Shown here in pieces: positions 42,665 to 50,837 of a stretch of DNA of 53,613 bases. A model generated the notes under the pieces. The model made no database searches and was not told the origin of the DNA. It worked only from the letters and a program-made list of their open reading frames with translations. The position numbers and the translations under genes are program-made. This DNA comes from CAJKWP01 sp964554475. GTDB lineage: Bacteria > Bacillota > Clostridia > Christensenellales > UBA1242. Location of the stretch: assembly GCA_964554475.1 (NCBI GenBank), contig CAZKOT010000003.1, positions 1 through 53,613 of the forward strand, in the 5' to 3' direction. The stretch's first letter is position 1. Each line of letters starts with the position of its first letter.

Positions 42665-43663
42665 ATGAAAGAAATTACTCTTGTCAAACGCACTATAAAT
42701 AAAACTGTCAAAAAAACAAAAAATAAGACATATTTTTTTTATTTAATTTTTTCAATAATTTTAATTTTTGTAATTGTCGCAATGGTTATTAATCCTCAAA
42801 AATATGTTTCAGTTGCTCTCGATGCTTTACTTGTTTGGGCAACACTTGTTCTTCCTAGCATATTTCCATTTTTATTATACTCAAAATTTTTAACAAAACT
42901 CGGCATTGTTGAAATTTTAGGAAAAATTTTTGCACCTATAAACAAATTTTTGTATAAAACTGAAGGACTTTCAAGCTACATTTTTTTTATGAGTATTATT
43001 TCTGGGTATCCCGTAGGAGCAAAACTAACTGCCGATTTATATGAAGACGGTAGAATAAGTCGTGGCACTGCACAACGAACAATCAGTTATTGTGCAAATT
43101 GTGGACCAATGTTTATGCTTGCAACAGTTGGCGTGGGCATGCTGATTTCAAAACAAGCAGGATATATAATTTTAATTTCTCATATTTTAGGCTCAATTTT
43201 TAATGGAATTCTTTACCGAAATTTTCGTGCTAATGATAATTTTAGATTAAAACAAAAATTAACTCAAGATAGCGATGACAATTTTCTATATAACACTGCT
43301 CTTTCGTCATGTAATTCGATGCTAATTGTTGGAACATATATTGTCGTTTTTTTTATTTTAATTGAATTTTTAAATGTAGCTTTAGGGTTTTGGTTAAATT
43401 CACAAAATGCTTTCACATCAATATTCAATGGTTTTTTTGAAATTACTTATGGTTGCAAAAATGTTGCAGTTTTAAATCTTTCACTAAATCTTAAAACATT
43501 GCTTAGCACTTTAATCATATCATTTGGTGGACTGTCAACAATATTTCAGTCAATGGCGTTTTTAAAAAAAATAGAAATGAAAACCTCAGTTTTCATTCTT
43601 CAAAAGTTAACGCATTGTTTTTTTAGCAGTGCAATTTGCTGTTTAATTTTACTAATAATTTAA
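42665..43663 (+). CDS. ylbJ: YlbJ-like sporulation membrane protein (Gate-domain family)
   Basis: A 332-residue membrane protein with about eight hydrophobic segments and a basic N-terminal tail. Two halves carry the Gate/nucleoside-recognition pattern: LVLPSIFPFLLYSKFL, SGYPVGAKLTADLYEDGRIS, CANCGPMFMLATVGVGML and FGGLSTIFQ. This is the YlbJ layout; YlbJ is needed for spore cortex formation in Bacillus and is controlled by sigma-E there. No Shine-Dalgarno site is visible before the ATG. The stop codon overlaps the convergent stop of the next gene (TTAA). Confidence 0.85.
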   Translation: MKEITLVKRTINKTVKKTKNKTYFFYLIFSIILIFVIVAMVINPQKYVSVALDALLVWATLVLPSIFPFLLYSKFLTKLGIVEILGKIFAPINKFLYKTEGLSSYIFFMSIISGYPVGAKLTADLYEDGRISRGTAQRTISYCANCGPMFMLATVGVGMLISKQAGYIILISHILGSIFNGILYRNFRANDNFRLKQKLTQDSDDNFLYNTALSSCNSMLIVGTYIVVFFILIEFLNVALGFWLNSQNAFTSIFNGFFEITYGCKNVAVLNLSLNLKTLLSTLIISFGGLSTIFQSMAFLKKIEMKTSVFILQKLTHCFFSSAICCLILLII

Positions 43664-44460
43664 TATGTGTCAAAATCAAAATTTTCAAATTCTTTTAAAA
43701 GTTTTTTTGTCAATCCTTCAGTATGCTTAATTTTAGGTTGAATATATTTAAATCCCATAACTAAAGCATAAATAAGTTGATTGTCCTTATTATCACAAGC
43801 AATAATTGTTTGGTTTAAAATGTTTAAAGCATCTTTTCTTATTTCAGGTTGAATTTTTTTTGTGAATTTTATAAGAGAAATTATTTCAATAATTAAACTG
43901 TTAACAAAATTATAATTAAACTCTTGTTCAAACTCGGGTTCTTCTTCACTTTGTTCATCAATTTCTTCTTCGGGTTTTAAAGAATTAATTATTTCATACT
44001 TAACATTATTATCAAAAGGCAATTCAAAATATTTTGCAATAATATTACGAACTGGTTCAATAATTAGATGAGCAAATTTTTGAACTGAATTAAATTTTGC
44101 ATCTGCAGGAAAATAATTGTTTAAAAAAGAATCAAAATCTATTTCATTTTTTCTCACATCATTAAAAACACAATATGCAAGCGCAATAAACTTATCAAGT
44201 TCTTCAGGAGCAACAAAATAACCTTGCTTTGTTGGTGAAGGAGATTTAATAAATGCTTTCGCCATTTCAAGTGATTTGTCAAATCCGTCAATGCACTGGA
44301 TAAACAAATTTAAAAGAGGTGCACTAACTTCAATATCTTCTGCAATTTGTGCAATTTTTCTATTTGCAAACAAATATTTTCCTTTCAAAAAATCATTGCA
44401 GTTTGCAATAAAATTTAAAATACTTTTTTGCTCTTCTTCACTGTTTAATATTGTTTCCAT
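43660..44460 (-). CDS. hypothetical protein, acidic, 266 residues
   Basis: Not recognised. A helical cytoplasmic protein with a strongly acidic linker near residues 165-185 (KPEEEIDEQSEEEPEFEQEF) separating two helical halves. The start is set at the ATG at 44460; 12 further in-frame codons upstream run through the promoter. The -10 lies 7 bases before this ATG and no ribosome-binding site is seen, so the message is likely leaderless. Its stop overlaps that of ylbJ head to head. Confidence 0.7.
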   Translation of the reverse strand: METILNSEEEQKSILNFIANCNDFLKGKYLFANRKIAQIAEDIEVSAPLLNLFIQCIDGFDKSLEMAKAFIKSPSPTKQGYFVAPEELDKFIALAYCVFNDVRKNEIDFDSFLNNYFPADAKFNSVQKFAHLIIEPVRNIIAKYFELPFDNNVKYEIINSLKPEEEIDEQSEEEPEFEQEFNYNFVNSLIIEIISLIKFTKKIQPEIRKDALNILNQTIIACDNKDNQLIYALVMGFKYIQPKIKHTEGLTKKLLKEFENFDFDTY

Positions 44461-44467
44461 TATTAAT

Positions 44468-44496
44468 ATAGTAACAAAAAAACAAATATAAGACAA
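44468..44496 (-). promoter_or_regulatory. promoter giving a probably leaderless mRNA
   Basis: TTGTCT (44491-44496), 17-base spacer, TACTAT (44468-44473), then 7 bases to the ATG at 44460. Confidence 0.5.
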
Positions 44497-44535
44497 GCAA
44501 ATATTTGTTTTAAGTTTATGTAAATAATAAATTTA

Positions 44536-45102
44536 TTATAATATAGCATCTGAAGTTTTTTCTTGTTGTAAATTAAGTTGGTCTAAATATTTTTCATCTG
44601 TTTCAAATTGTTCAATTGCAAACCTCATTTGTAAAGGAAAACTTTTGTTTTCCTCATAGCCAGATTCCAAAAACTCTCTAATTTCTTTAGTTTCTTTGAC
44701 TTCTTTTAAATTAACAATTGCATTTCCGCCAAATTCAATGTCTGATTCTGAAGGCCCTTGCATTACTAACCATTCACCAGTAAATTCATCCGATAATGAA
44801 TTAGATTCCAACCCATAATTAATCGGTGCAAGAAAATCATTATTTACAATTTTATAGAAAAAAAGATTAACTTTTCCATTTTGAGCTATTTGAATTCCCC
44901 CAAATACCAATCTTTTTATTTTTTCTTCATCATATTGATCAATTTGAATTCCTTTAAAATGTTGACGTACTATTTTTCCCCTATCATTTGTTTGGTAATT
45001 ATAGATTTTATTTTCTAATTCCACATAACCATGAAATTGATTATTAGGTGCGAATTGTCCGTATTGCGAAAATTTTCCTGTGATTTCAAATATTTTTGTC
45101 AT
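44536..45102 (-). CDS. hypothetical protein, beta-rich, 188 residues
   Basis: Not recognised. The first 130 residues alternate short strands and turns (ITGKFSQYGQFAPNNQFHGYVEL, KIYNYQTNDRGKIV) as in a small beta-barrel or lipocalin-like domain, with a helical acidic C-terminus. There is no signal peptide. GGAG lies 7-8 bases before the ATG and a promoter precedes it. Confidence 0.7.
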   Translation of the reverse strand: MTKIFEITGKFSQYGQFAPNNQFHGYVELENKIYNYQTNDRGKIVRQHFKGIQIDQYDEEKIKRLVFGGIQIAQNGKVNLFFYKIVNNDFLAPINYGLESNSLSDEFTGEWLVMQGPSESDIEFGGNAIVNLKEVKETKEIREFLESGYEENKSFPLQMRFAIEQFETDEKYLDQLNLQQEKTSDAIL

Positions 45103-45121
45103 TTTTTTCTCCTTGAATTTA

Positions 45122-45150
45122 ATTTTATCATAAGTTCAATTATATGTCTA
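45122..45150 (-). promoter_or_regulatory. promoter of the 188-residue hypothetical gene
   Basis: TAGACA (45145-45150), 17-base spacer, TAAAAT (45122-45127). Confidence 0.6.
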
Positions 45151-45209
45151 GAATAATATTTTAAGCAGTAGTTTCATAATATTTGTCTTAATTTTTATTA
45201 AGTTATTTT

Positions 45210-45863
45210 TCATATTAAAGTGAAAAGTTTAAAAATTCCACCTATAACATAGGTGTAAAACAAATCAAAAATAGGCGACATAATAAAAATTACAAGAACT
45301 ATAGTTCCATATCTATACATAAATTGAACAAACTTGTTTTCGTTGCGAAGAAAAGTTGCAATAAAATTAAATCCATCAAGCGGATAAATTGGAAGAAGAT
45401 TAAAAATTGCCAAAGTGATGTTAATTTGAATTGAGAATGCTAAAAAATTGTCTAAAAAAACTAAAAACATGTTTGAATAATTAGGAATTAAATAGTAAAA
45501 CAAAAATAAAAATCCACTAAAAATAATGCCTAAAAAAAGATTTACCAAAATACCTGAAATAGAAACCCACGCCATAGCTTTTTTGTAATTTCGAAATTTC
45601 ATTGGATTAATTTGAACTGGTTTTGCCCAACCAAAACCTACTAAAAGAAAACAAAGTGCACCAGCAAGAGAAATATGTTTAAAAGGATTTAATGATAATC
45701 TTCCTTCAGTTTTTGCAGTTTGGTCACCAAATTTGTAAGCAACAAAAGCATGAGCAAATTCATGCAAAGTGATTGCAAGCAAAATTGAAAGAATAAAAGC
45801 AAGTATAATCGCAAAAACAGTAATTGGCTCTTCATCACTTAGAAGTGAAAAAAAATATAACAT
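45210..45863 (-). CDS. site-2-protease-type membrane metalloprotease (M50 family)
   Basis: A 217-residue integral membrane protein. The zinc motif HEFAH is at H34-E35-H38, followed by YKFGDQTAKTEGRLSLNPFKHIS, which is the compact M50B (YwhC-like) form. A second motif, NLLPIYPLDGF, supplies the third ligand Asp near residue 160. There are about six membrane segments and no PDZ or CBS domain. It may cleave membrane-bound regulators; SpoIVFB, the partner of SpoIVB, is of this clan, but this protein is of the housekeeping type. ATG at 45863 follows AAAGGA; an upstream in-frame TTG is rejected. Confidence 0.88.
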   Translation of the reverse strand: MLYFFSLLSDEEPITVFAIILAFILSILLAITLHEFAHAFVAYKFGDQTAKTEGRLSLNPFKHISLAGALCFLLVGFGWAKPVQINPMKFRNYKKAMAWVSISGILVNLFLGIIFSGFLFLFYYLIPNYSNMFLVFLDNFLAFSIQINITLAIFNLLPIYPLDGFNFIATFLRNENKFVQFMYRYGTIVLVIFIMSPIFDLFYTYVIGGIFKLFTLI

Positions 45864-46132
45864 TGAATATCCTTTTAGCAAAAATTTTTAATTTATAAAT
45901 TTGATTTATTTTAAAATAATAATAAATTATATTTATATTTAATCAACTTATCTTAACAAAAAAAATAACATAAAGTCAATCTGTAATTTTTTAAAAATAC
46001 CTTAATTTTATAGAATGCAATTTTTTCAACAAAAATCGAATAAATACAATTAATTATTTTTAAATAAGACAATTTATTTTGATTTAGCAATAATAGATTT
46101 TAAGATTAAGAAATCATCATTAAAAAACTGCC

Positions 46133-46981
46133 TTAAATTAGCCTAAAATTTTTATAATAACTTTTTTGATTTGCTTCTTCAATTATTTCTAGCAATCTCA
46201 TTCTTTTAAAAGCTTGAAATTTTTGACAAGAATAGTTTGAAAATGGAAAAATTGCAATACCTCCCCTAATTGCAAATATTCCAAGAACTTCCAAATATTG
46301 TGGTGTTAAATTTTTTACTAATTCATCCTTAATTAAATTTACACAATCCTCATGGAAATTTCCATTTTGTAGAAATGTTTTCAAATAATCTTTAAAATAA
46401 TTCTCATCAAATAATTTTTTGTTAGGAATATATTTAATAAAAATTTTCGCAAAATCCGGTTGAGATGTTTTTGGACATAAAGTTGAAAAATAAAAATCAT
46501 TTATTTCAATCAAATCTTTTTTAAAATCATTTAAATCATCAGTATTTTCTTTTAATTGAAACGTAGTTTCTTTTTCAGTGCATTCCAAGCAATATTTTTT
46601 TTGAGAAGTAAAATCTTCAAAAGTTATTCTTAAATATTTGGGTTTAAGAATTTTTTCCAAATCATTTTTTATAGTTGATGCTAATAACTCTGGGTCTGTA
46701 TAAGAATTTCTAAAACTACCTATATACAATTTTAATGATTTGCTTTCAACAAGTTTTTCATTTGGAACATACGAAAAATAAACTGAGCCAAAAAAAGGTT
46801 TTTTTGTTTTTTTGTTCAAACTTAAAAATTCATGAGCTATTATATTAATTAAATACTCATTTTTTTGATTTAAGTTGTTAATTGTTTCTAATAATTTTGG
46901 GTCATATTCAAAATAACTCTTATTTAATTTTTCTCCCAAAAATTTTAAATTTTCTAATTCTTTTTTGTCACGCATTTTCAT
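46133..46981 (-). CDS. queF: NADPH-dependent preQ0 reductase QueF, bimodular form
   Basis: A 282-residue tandem T-fold protein that should reduce 7-cyano-7-deazaguanine (preQ0) to preQ1 in queuosine synthesis. The N-terminal half (about 48-125) keeps the QueF substrate motif ESKSLKLYIGSFRN (79-92) but has N56-K-K-T in place of catalytic CPKT. The C-terminal half (about 165-250) has the catalytic C169 and D176 (CPKTSQPDFA), FHED (209-212) and RGGI, but its motif position reads DENYFKDYLKTFLQN. Each half alone resembles the short Bacillus enzyme (about 165 residues); together they match the layout of the E. coli enzyme. AAAAAGG lies 8-9 bases before the ATG. Confidence 0.85.
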   Translation of the reverse strand: MKMRDKKELENLKFLGEKLNKSYFEYDPKLLETINNLNQKNEYLINIIAHEFLSLNKKTKKPFFGSVYFSYVPNEKLVESKSLKLYIGSFRNSYTDPELLASTIKNDLEKILKPKYLRITFEDFTSQKKYCLECTEKETTFQLKENTDDLNDFKKDLIEINDFYFSTLCPKTSQPDFAKIFIKYIPNKKLFDENYFKDYLKTFLQNGNFHEDCVNLIKDELVKNLTPQYLEVLGIFAIRGGIAIFPFSNYSCQKFQAFKRMRLLEIIEEANQKSYYKNFRLI

Positions 46982-47076
46982 AATCCATACCTTTTTATTT
47001 AAATGTTAAAAAAATTAGCAACTTAGAAAAAGCAGTGACTTACCATTTTTAATTTGCTTTTGCTCTTTATGACAGT

Positions 47077-47640
47077 CTATTTAACTCTATCCACATAAGC
47101 ACCACCCTCGCGTGTGTCAACTCTTATTTTTTCTCCTTGATTCACGAAAAGCGGGACTTGAATTACAAGGCCAGTTTCAAGTTTTGCGGGTTTATAACCT
47201 GCTTTAGAAGTATCTCCTTGAACACCAGGTTCACAATCAACAATTGTTAATTCAACAAATGTTGGCGGAACAATTGAAAATGGAACTCCTTTGAAAGAAA
47301 CAATTTGAACAGTCATATTTTCCACTATGAAATTTAAAGCATCTTCAACTTGCTCCTTGTTAAGTGGAATCTGGTCATAAGTTTTTGTATCCATAAAATA
47401 GAAAAGATTACCTTCATTGTAGAGATATTGCATTTCTTGTCTTTCAATTACCGCATTTTGAAATTTTTCAGAAGGATTAAATGTTTTTTCAATAACCTGT
47501 CCTGAAATAACATTTTTTAATTTTGCTCTAACAAAGGGAGAACCTTTTCCTGGTTTTACATGAAGAAAATCAACGACATTGTAAACATTTCCTTCCATTT
47601 CAAAAGTAACACCTTTTCTAAATTCACTTGCACTAACCAT
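47077..47640 (-). CDS. efp: elongation factor P
   Basis: A 187-residue EF-P relieving ribosome stalling at proline runs. Three beta domains are intact: KOW-like N-terminus with the modified-loop Lys at K32 (KPGKGSPF), then two OB folds ending GGAYVDRVK. The loop residue is Lys, as in types modified by lysylation or 5-aminopentanol; no modification enzyme gene is near. AAAGGA lies before the ATG and a good promoter precedes it. queF follows 95 bases after its stop. Confidence 0.97.
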   Translation of the reverse strand: MVSASEFRKGVTFEMEGNVYNVVDFLHVKPGKGSPFVRAKLKNVISGQVIEKTFNPSEKFQNAVIERQEMQYLYNEGNLFYFMDTKTYDQIPLNKEQVEDALNFIVENMTVQIVSFKGVPFSIVPPTFVELTIVDCEPGVQGDTSKAGYKPAKLETGLVIQVPLFVNQGEKIRVDTREGGAYVDRVK

Positions 47641-47665
47641 ATTTTTTATCCTTTTATTATTTCAA

Positions 47666-47694
47666 ATGTTAGCATAAATTAATTTTTTTGTCTA
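47666..47694 (-). promoter_or_regulatory. efp promoter
   Basis: TAGACA (47689-47694), 17-base spacer, TAACAT (47666-47671). Confidence 0.65.
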
Positions 47695-47745
47695 GAAAAA
47701 ATTAGTGACATAATAACTAAAATCCTAATCCAAGAAATTAACTTA

Positions 47746-48615
47746 TTAACTATTTTTTAATTTTAATTTATCATAAATATTTTTCATTTTTATTGCATCT
47801 TCCATCATAGTATTGCCCGATTCGCAAATTACAGTTGAAGTTAGTTTGTATTCAATTAAAACTTTTGCAAGGGTTTCAAAATCAGGTCCAAAATTATTAT
47901 CTTCAAAACTCAGGTGTTTAATTTCGCCTTTTAAACCATATTGGATTTTTGAGAAATGAATATGACAATTTTTTGTTTTTTCTTCGCCCAATTTTTCAAA
48001 GCTATAGTCAAAAATTCTTTTATAATCATCAACAGTTTTAAGTCCGCCTTGCTTTAGTGAATTAATGTGTCCAAAATCAAAAGTTGGAGTTAAGCATTTG
48101 TCAATAATGCAAAAGTCAACAATTTCTTTTTCATCACCAATTTGACTATATCTTCCCATTGTTTCAGGACATAGTTTAGCATTTGACATGTCCGTATGTT
48201 TGTAGCAAAGTTCAACGCATTCTTCAAGTCGTTTTTTTGTTAAAATTAATGCATTTTCTCTTGTCATTTTTCCGCAAGATGCCAGATGAATTACAATTTT
48301 TTTACAATTCATTAATTTAATATAATCTAAACATCTTGTGATATAACTAAATGATTTAAAAATCATATCTTCATTTTCGTTTGCGAAATTTATGTAATAA
48401 GGGGCATGAAGGCTAACTTCAACATCATGTAATTTTGCATTTTGTCCTAATATTTTTGCTTTTTCTTCGCTTAAAGTAAATCCCCTTCCAAATGAATATT
48501 CATAAGCTTTTAGTCCATACTTTGCAAGAAAACTTGGAGCTTCAATGCTATATTTAAATCCTGCATCAAAAAATATTTGACTATTCCCCGATGGACCAAA
48601 TCTTATATCACTCAT
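47746..48615 (-). CDS. endonuclease IV-like TIM-barrel protein (AP endonuclease family 2)
   Basis: A 289-residue TIM barrel of the AP_endonuc_2/xylose-isomerase-like superfamily. Metal-ligand-type residues appear in the endonuclease IV order: SLHAPYY (H near 69), VIHLAS (H near 109), CPETMG (E near 149), TFDFGHINS (D and H near 180), CHIHFS (two His) and VICES (final Glu). Endonuclease IV cuts DNA at abasic sites; the close order of ligands favours that function, though the motifs diverge from classical Nfo. Its ATG overlaps the end of truB by 8 bases, so it is part of the infB operon. Confidence 0.78.
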   Translation of the reverse strand: MSDIRFGPSGNSQIFFDAGFKYSIEAPSFLAKYGLKAYEYSFGRGFTLSEEKAKILGQNAKLHDVEVSLHAPYYINFANENEDMIFKSFSYITRCLDYIKLMNCKKIVIHLASCGKMTRENALILTKKRLEECVELCYKHTDMSNAKLCPETMGRYSQIGDEKEIVDFCIIDKCLTPTFDFGHINSLKQGGLKTVDDYKRIFDYSFEKLGEEKTKNCHIHFSKIQYGLKGEIKHLSFEDNNFGPDFETLAKVLIEYKLTSTVICESGNTMMEDAIKMKNIYDKLKLKNS

Positions 48616-49309
48616 TCACCACCTCATTTTGTAATAAGTCTTTCGTTGTTAATTGTTGCAGTATTACACTTGAACTAACATCCCATTCCCCTGCTTTTAA
48701 TCTAATAAGAGCAACCATTGTTGCACATGTTCCCAGTTTTTTAGACAAATCATCACAGCAACTGCGTATATATGTTCCCGATGATGTTTCAAGTTCAAAT
48801 AAAAAGGTGTTTTTTTCGAGTTTTTTAATCAGATGAAAATCAAATATTGTAATTTTTTTTGGAGATAATTTAAAATCCTTTCCTTTACGAGCAAGTTCAT
48901 AAGCATTTTTTCCACCTATTTTTTTACTTGAAAATTTAGGTGGCATTTGCTCATAAGTTCCAATAAGTTCTTTGCATGCATTTTTAACATCTTTAGAATT
49001 TATATCAACATTTTCTTCCTTTAAAATTTCTCCTTCGCTGTCTAAAGTTGTTGTTTCAACTCCAAATTTAAAAACAGCACGATATAACTTTTTCTCATTT
49101 AAATGTTTTTCAAAAAGTTTGGTTGCATTTCCAAGTGCAACAACCAAAACACCACTTGCTAAAGGGTCAAGAGTTCCTAAATGTCCAGCTTTTTTAGCAT
49201 TAAAAAAACTTTGAACTTTTTTTACTGATGTTAATGAATTCATTCCAGTTTGTTTGTTTAAAACAATAATGCCATTAACATCTAAAAAATTATTAATTTT
49301 CTTTAACAA
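48608..49309 (-). CDS. truB: tRNA pseudouridine-55 synthase
   Basis: A 233-residue enzyme making pseudouridine 55 in tRNA. It has NGIIVLNKQTGMNS, the catalytic Asp D48 in GHLGTLDPLASGVL, and the ETSSGTYIRS block. No ATG precedes the conserved N-terminus in frame; the TTG at 49307-49309, within the end of nrnA and 12 bases after GGAAG, is the likely start. The stop is TGA. It is shorter than full-length TruB because the C-terminal PUA domain is absent, a common form in Bacillota. Confidence 0.93.
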   Translation of the reverse strand: MLKKINNFLDVNGIIVLNKQTGMNSLTSVKKVQSFFNAKKAGHLGTLDPLASGVLVVALGNATKLFEKHLNEKKLYRAVFKFGVETTTLDSEGEILKEENVDINSKDVKNACKELIGTYEQMPPKFSSKKIGGKNAYELARKGKDFKLSPKKITIFDFHLIKKLEKNTFLFELETSSGTYIRSCCDDLSKKLGTCATMVALIRLKAGEWDVSSSVILQQLTTKDLLQNEVVNE

Positions 49310-50237
49310 ATTTAATTACTTCCTTTAAAACTTTTTTCTTTACAGATTGAAAAGTTCCCATTATTGACATACCGGATGCACATTTATGCCCTCCGCCTCC
49401 AAAAATTCCCGCAAGAAGTGAAACATCATAATTTGGACAACTACGAAAACTAACTGAAAAACTATTACCCTTGACTTGCTTAAACAAAACAGCCAAATCA
49501 ACTCCCTTAACAGACTTAACTATATTAATAAATTCACTTGTGTCATAATTTTCGCAGTTTGCCTCTTGTTTGTCAGAAAGTAAAATTGAACTAATGCCGA
49601 TATTTTCAATTATTTCAATTTTTGAAATTAAAATTTTCATTAATTTTAACTGACTAAGTTCATGTGTCATGAAAAGTAATTCATTAATGAACACAAAATC
49701 AGCACCTTTTTCAATTAAAAATCCTGCATACTCATAAGTTTTTTTAGTAGTGTTAAGAAATCTAAAACCGCCACTGTCTCCACAGATTCCTGTGTATAAT
49801 GCATTACAAATATTTTTTGTCCATTTAATTTTTAATTTTTTAAAAAGCTCAAAAAGGATTTCACAATTAGAAACTTTTTCGGTTTTAATCAGTTCAATCT
49901 TCGCAAATTGCTCTCTTTGCTTGTGATGATCAATTGCAATGGAATTCTTTTGAGAAGTAAACCATTTCTCAAAAATTCCCAATCTCGTTTTAGAAGAAGT
50001 ATCAAGTGAAATAAAAAGGTCAAAATCACCTTTCTGTTCAAAAGAGATGTTTTCAAATGAAAGAAATTCAAACTCTTGAAACAATGGTTCGTTTAAAAAA
50101 ATTGTTGATTTTTTTTTCATTTGACTTAAAGCATGTTGCATTGCCGCTAGTGAACCTAAAGAATCAGGGTCAGCATTAATATGAGAAAATAATGCGATAT
50201 TTTTTGCTTTTTTTATTTTTTTAATTATTTCTTTCAT
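49293..50237 (-). CDS. nrnA: DHH/DHHA1 phosphodiesterase (NrnA, nanoRNase/pAp phosphatase)
   Basis: A 314-residue DHH-family enzyme degrading 2-5-mer oligoribonucleotides and 3'-phosphoadenosine 5'-phosphate. Manganese-ligand motifs are SHINADPDSLGS, SLDTSS and IDHHKQ, and the C-terminal DHHA1 domain ends FGGGGHKCASGMS. I start it at the ATG at 50237 behind AAAGGTG, two codons inside an alternative GTG. rbfA-nrnA-truB order is typical of Bacillota. The 160-base gap to rbfA shows no gene. Confidence 0.93.
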   Translation of the reverse strand: MKEIIKKIKKAKNIALFSHINADPDSLGSLAAMQHALSQMKKKSTIFLNEPLFQEFEFLSFENISFEQKGDFDLFISLDTSSKTRLGIFEKWFTSQKNSIAIDHHKQREQFAKIELIKTEKVSNCEILFELFKKLKIKWTKNICNALYTGICGDSGGFRFLNTTKKTYEYAGFLIEKGADFVFINELLFMTHELSQLKLMKILISKIEIIENIGISSILLSDKQEANCENYDTSEFINIVKSVKGVDLAVLFKQVKGNSFSVSFRSCPNYDVSLLAGIFGGGGHKCASGMSIMGTFQSVKKKVLKEVIKFVKEN

Positions 50238-50397
50238 TGGCACCTTTTTAAAAAAAATTGGAAATTTAAAAGTTGAAAAAATTTTTTCTTTTTTCTACCA
50301 CCACTCTTTTATGCTATTTTTTCACATTTTAACGCTAAAATTAACTAGAAAATAAAGTTGTTAAAGTATTGAATATAAATCTAATTTGCGCCTAAAA

Positions 50398-50754
50398 CTA
50401 TTTTAATGGCGGAATTTTTAAAGTGTTTAAAATTTCATTAATTCTGTCACTATGAACCGCTCCTTCGTCTAGAATAAAAATTAATTTTGGTGAAGAAGGC
50501 ATTTTAACTTTTTCAGTTAAAATACGTCTAATGAATCCGCTTGACTTAATTAAAAGTTTTAAAGTGTCTTCTCTTTCTTTTTTTTCTTTCAAAAAAATGC
50601 TAACACCAATTTTACATGAAGAAAAATCTGGAGATGTTTTTACGTAAGTAATTGTTATTAAATTTGAAAAACGGGGGTCATTAAGTTCTTCCAAAATGAT
50701 TTCGGAAAGTGCTTTTTGAATTTCAGCTGAAGCACGTTCAGTTCGGTTTGACAT
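50398..50754 (-). CDS. rbfA: ribosome-binding factor A
   Basis: A 118-residue KH-type assembly factor of the 30S subunit. It begins MSNRTERASAEIQKALSEII and contains DPRFSNLITITYVKTSPDFSSCKIGVS, then the helix and LIFILDEGAVHSDRINEIL end of the family. GGAGG lies 5-6 bases before the ATG. It follows infB by 83 bases. Confidence 0.96.
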   Translation of the reverse strand: MSNRTERASAEIQKALSEIILEELNDPRFSNLITITYVKTSPDFSSCKIGVSIFLKEKKEREDTLKLLIKSSGFIRRILTEKVKMPSSPKLIFILDEGAVHSDRINEILNTLKIPPLK

Positions 50755-50837
50755 TATTACCTCCTAAAAAAATATGAAATTTATAACTAAGTATGTACTC
50801 CTATTTTTATTTTCTACTATTTAATTTATGTTTTAAA

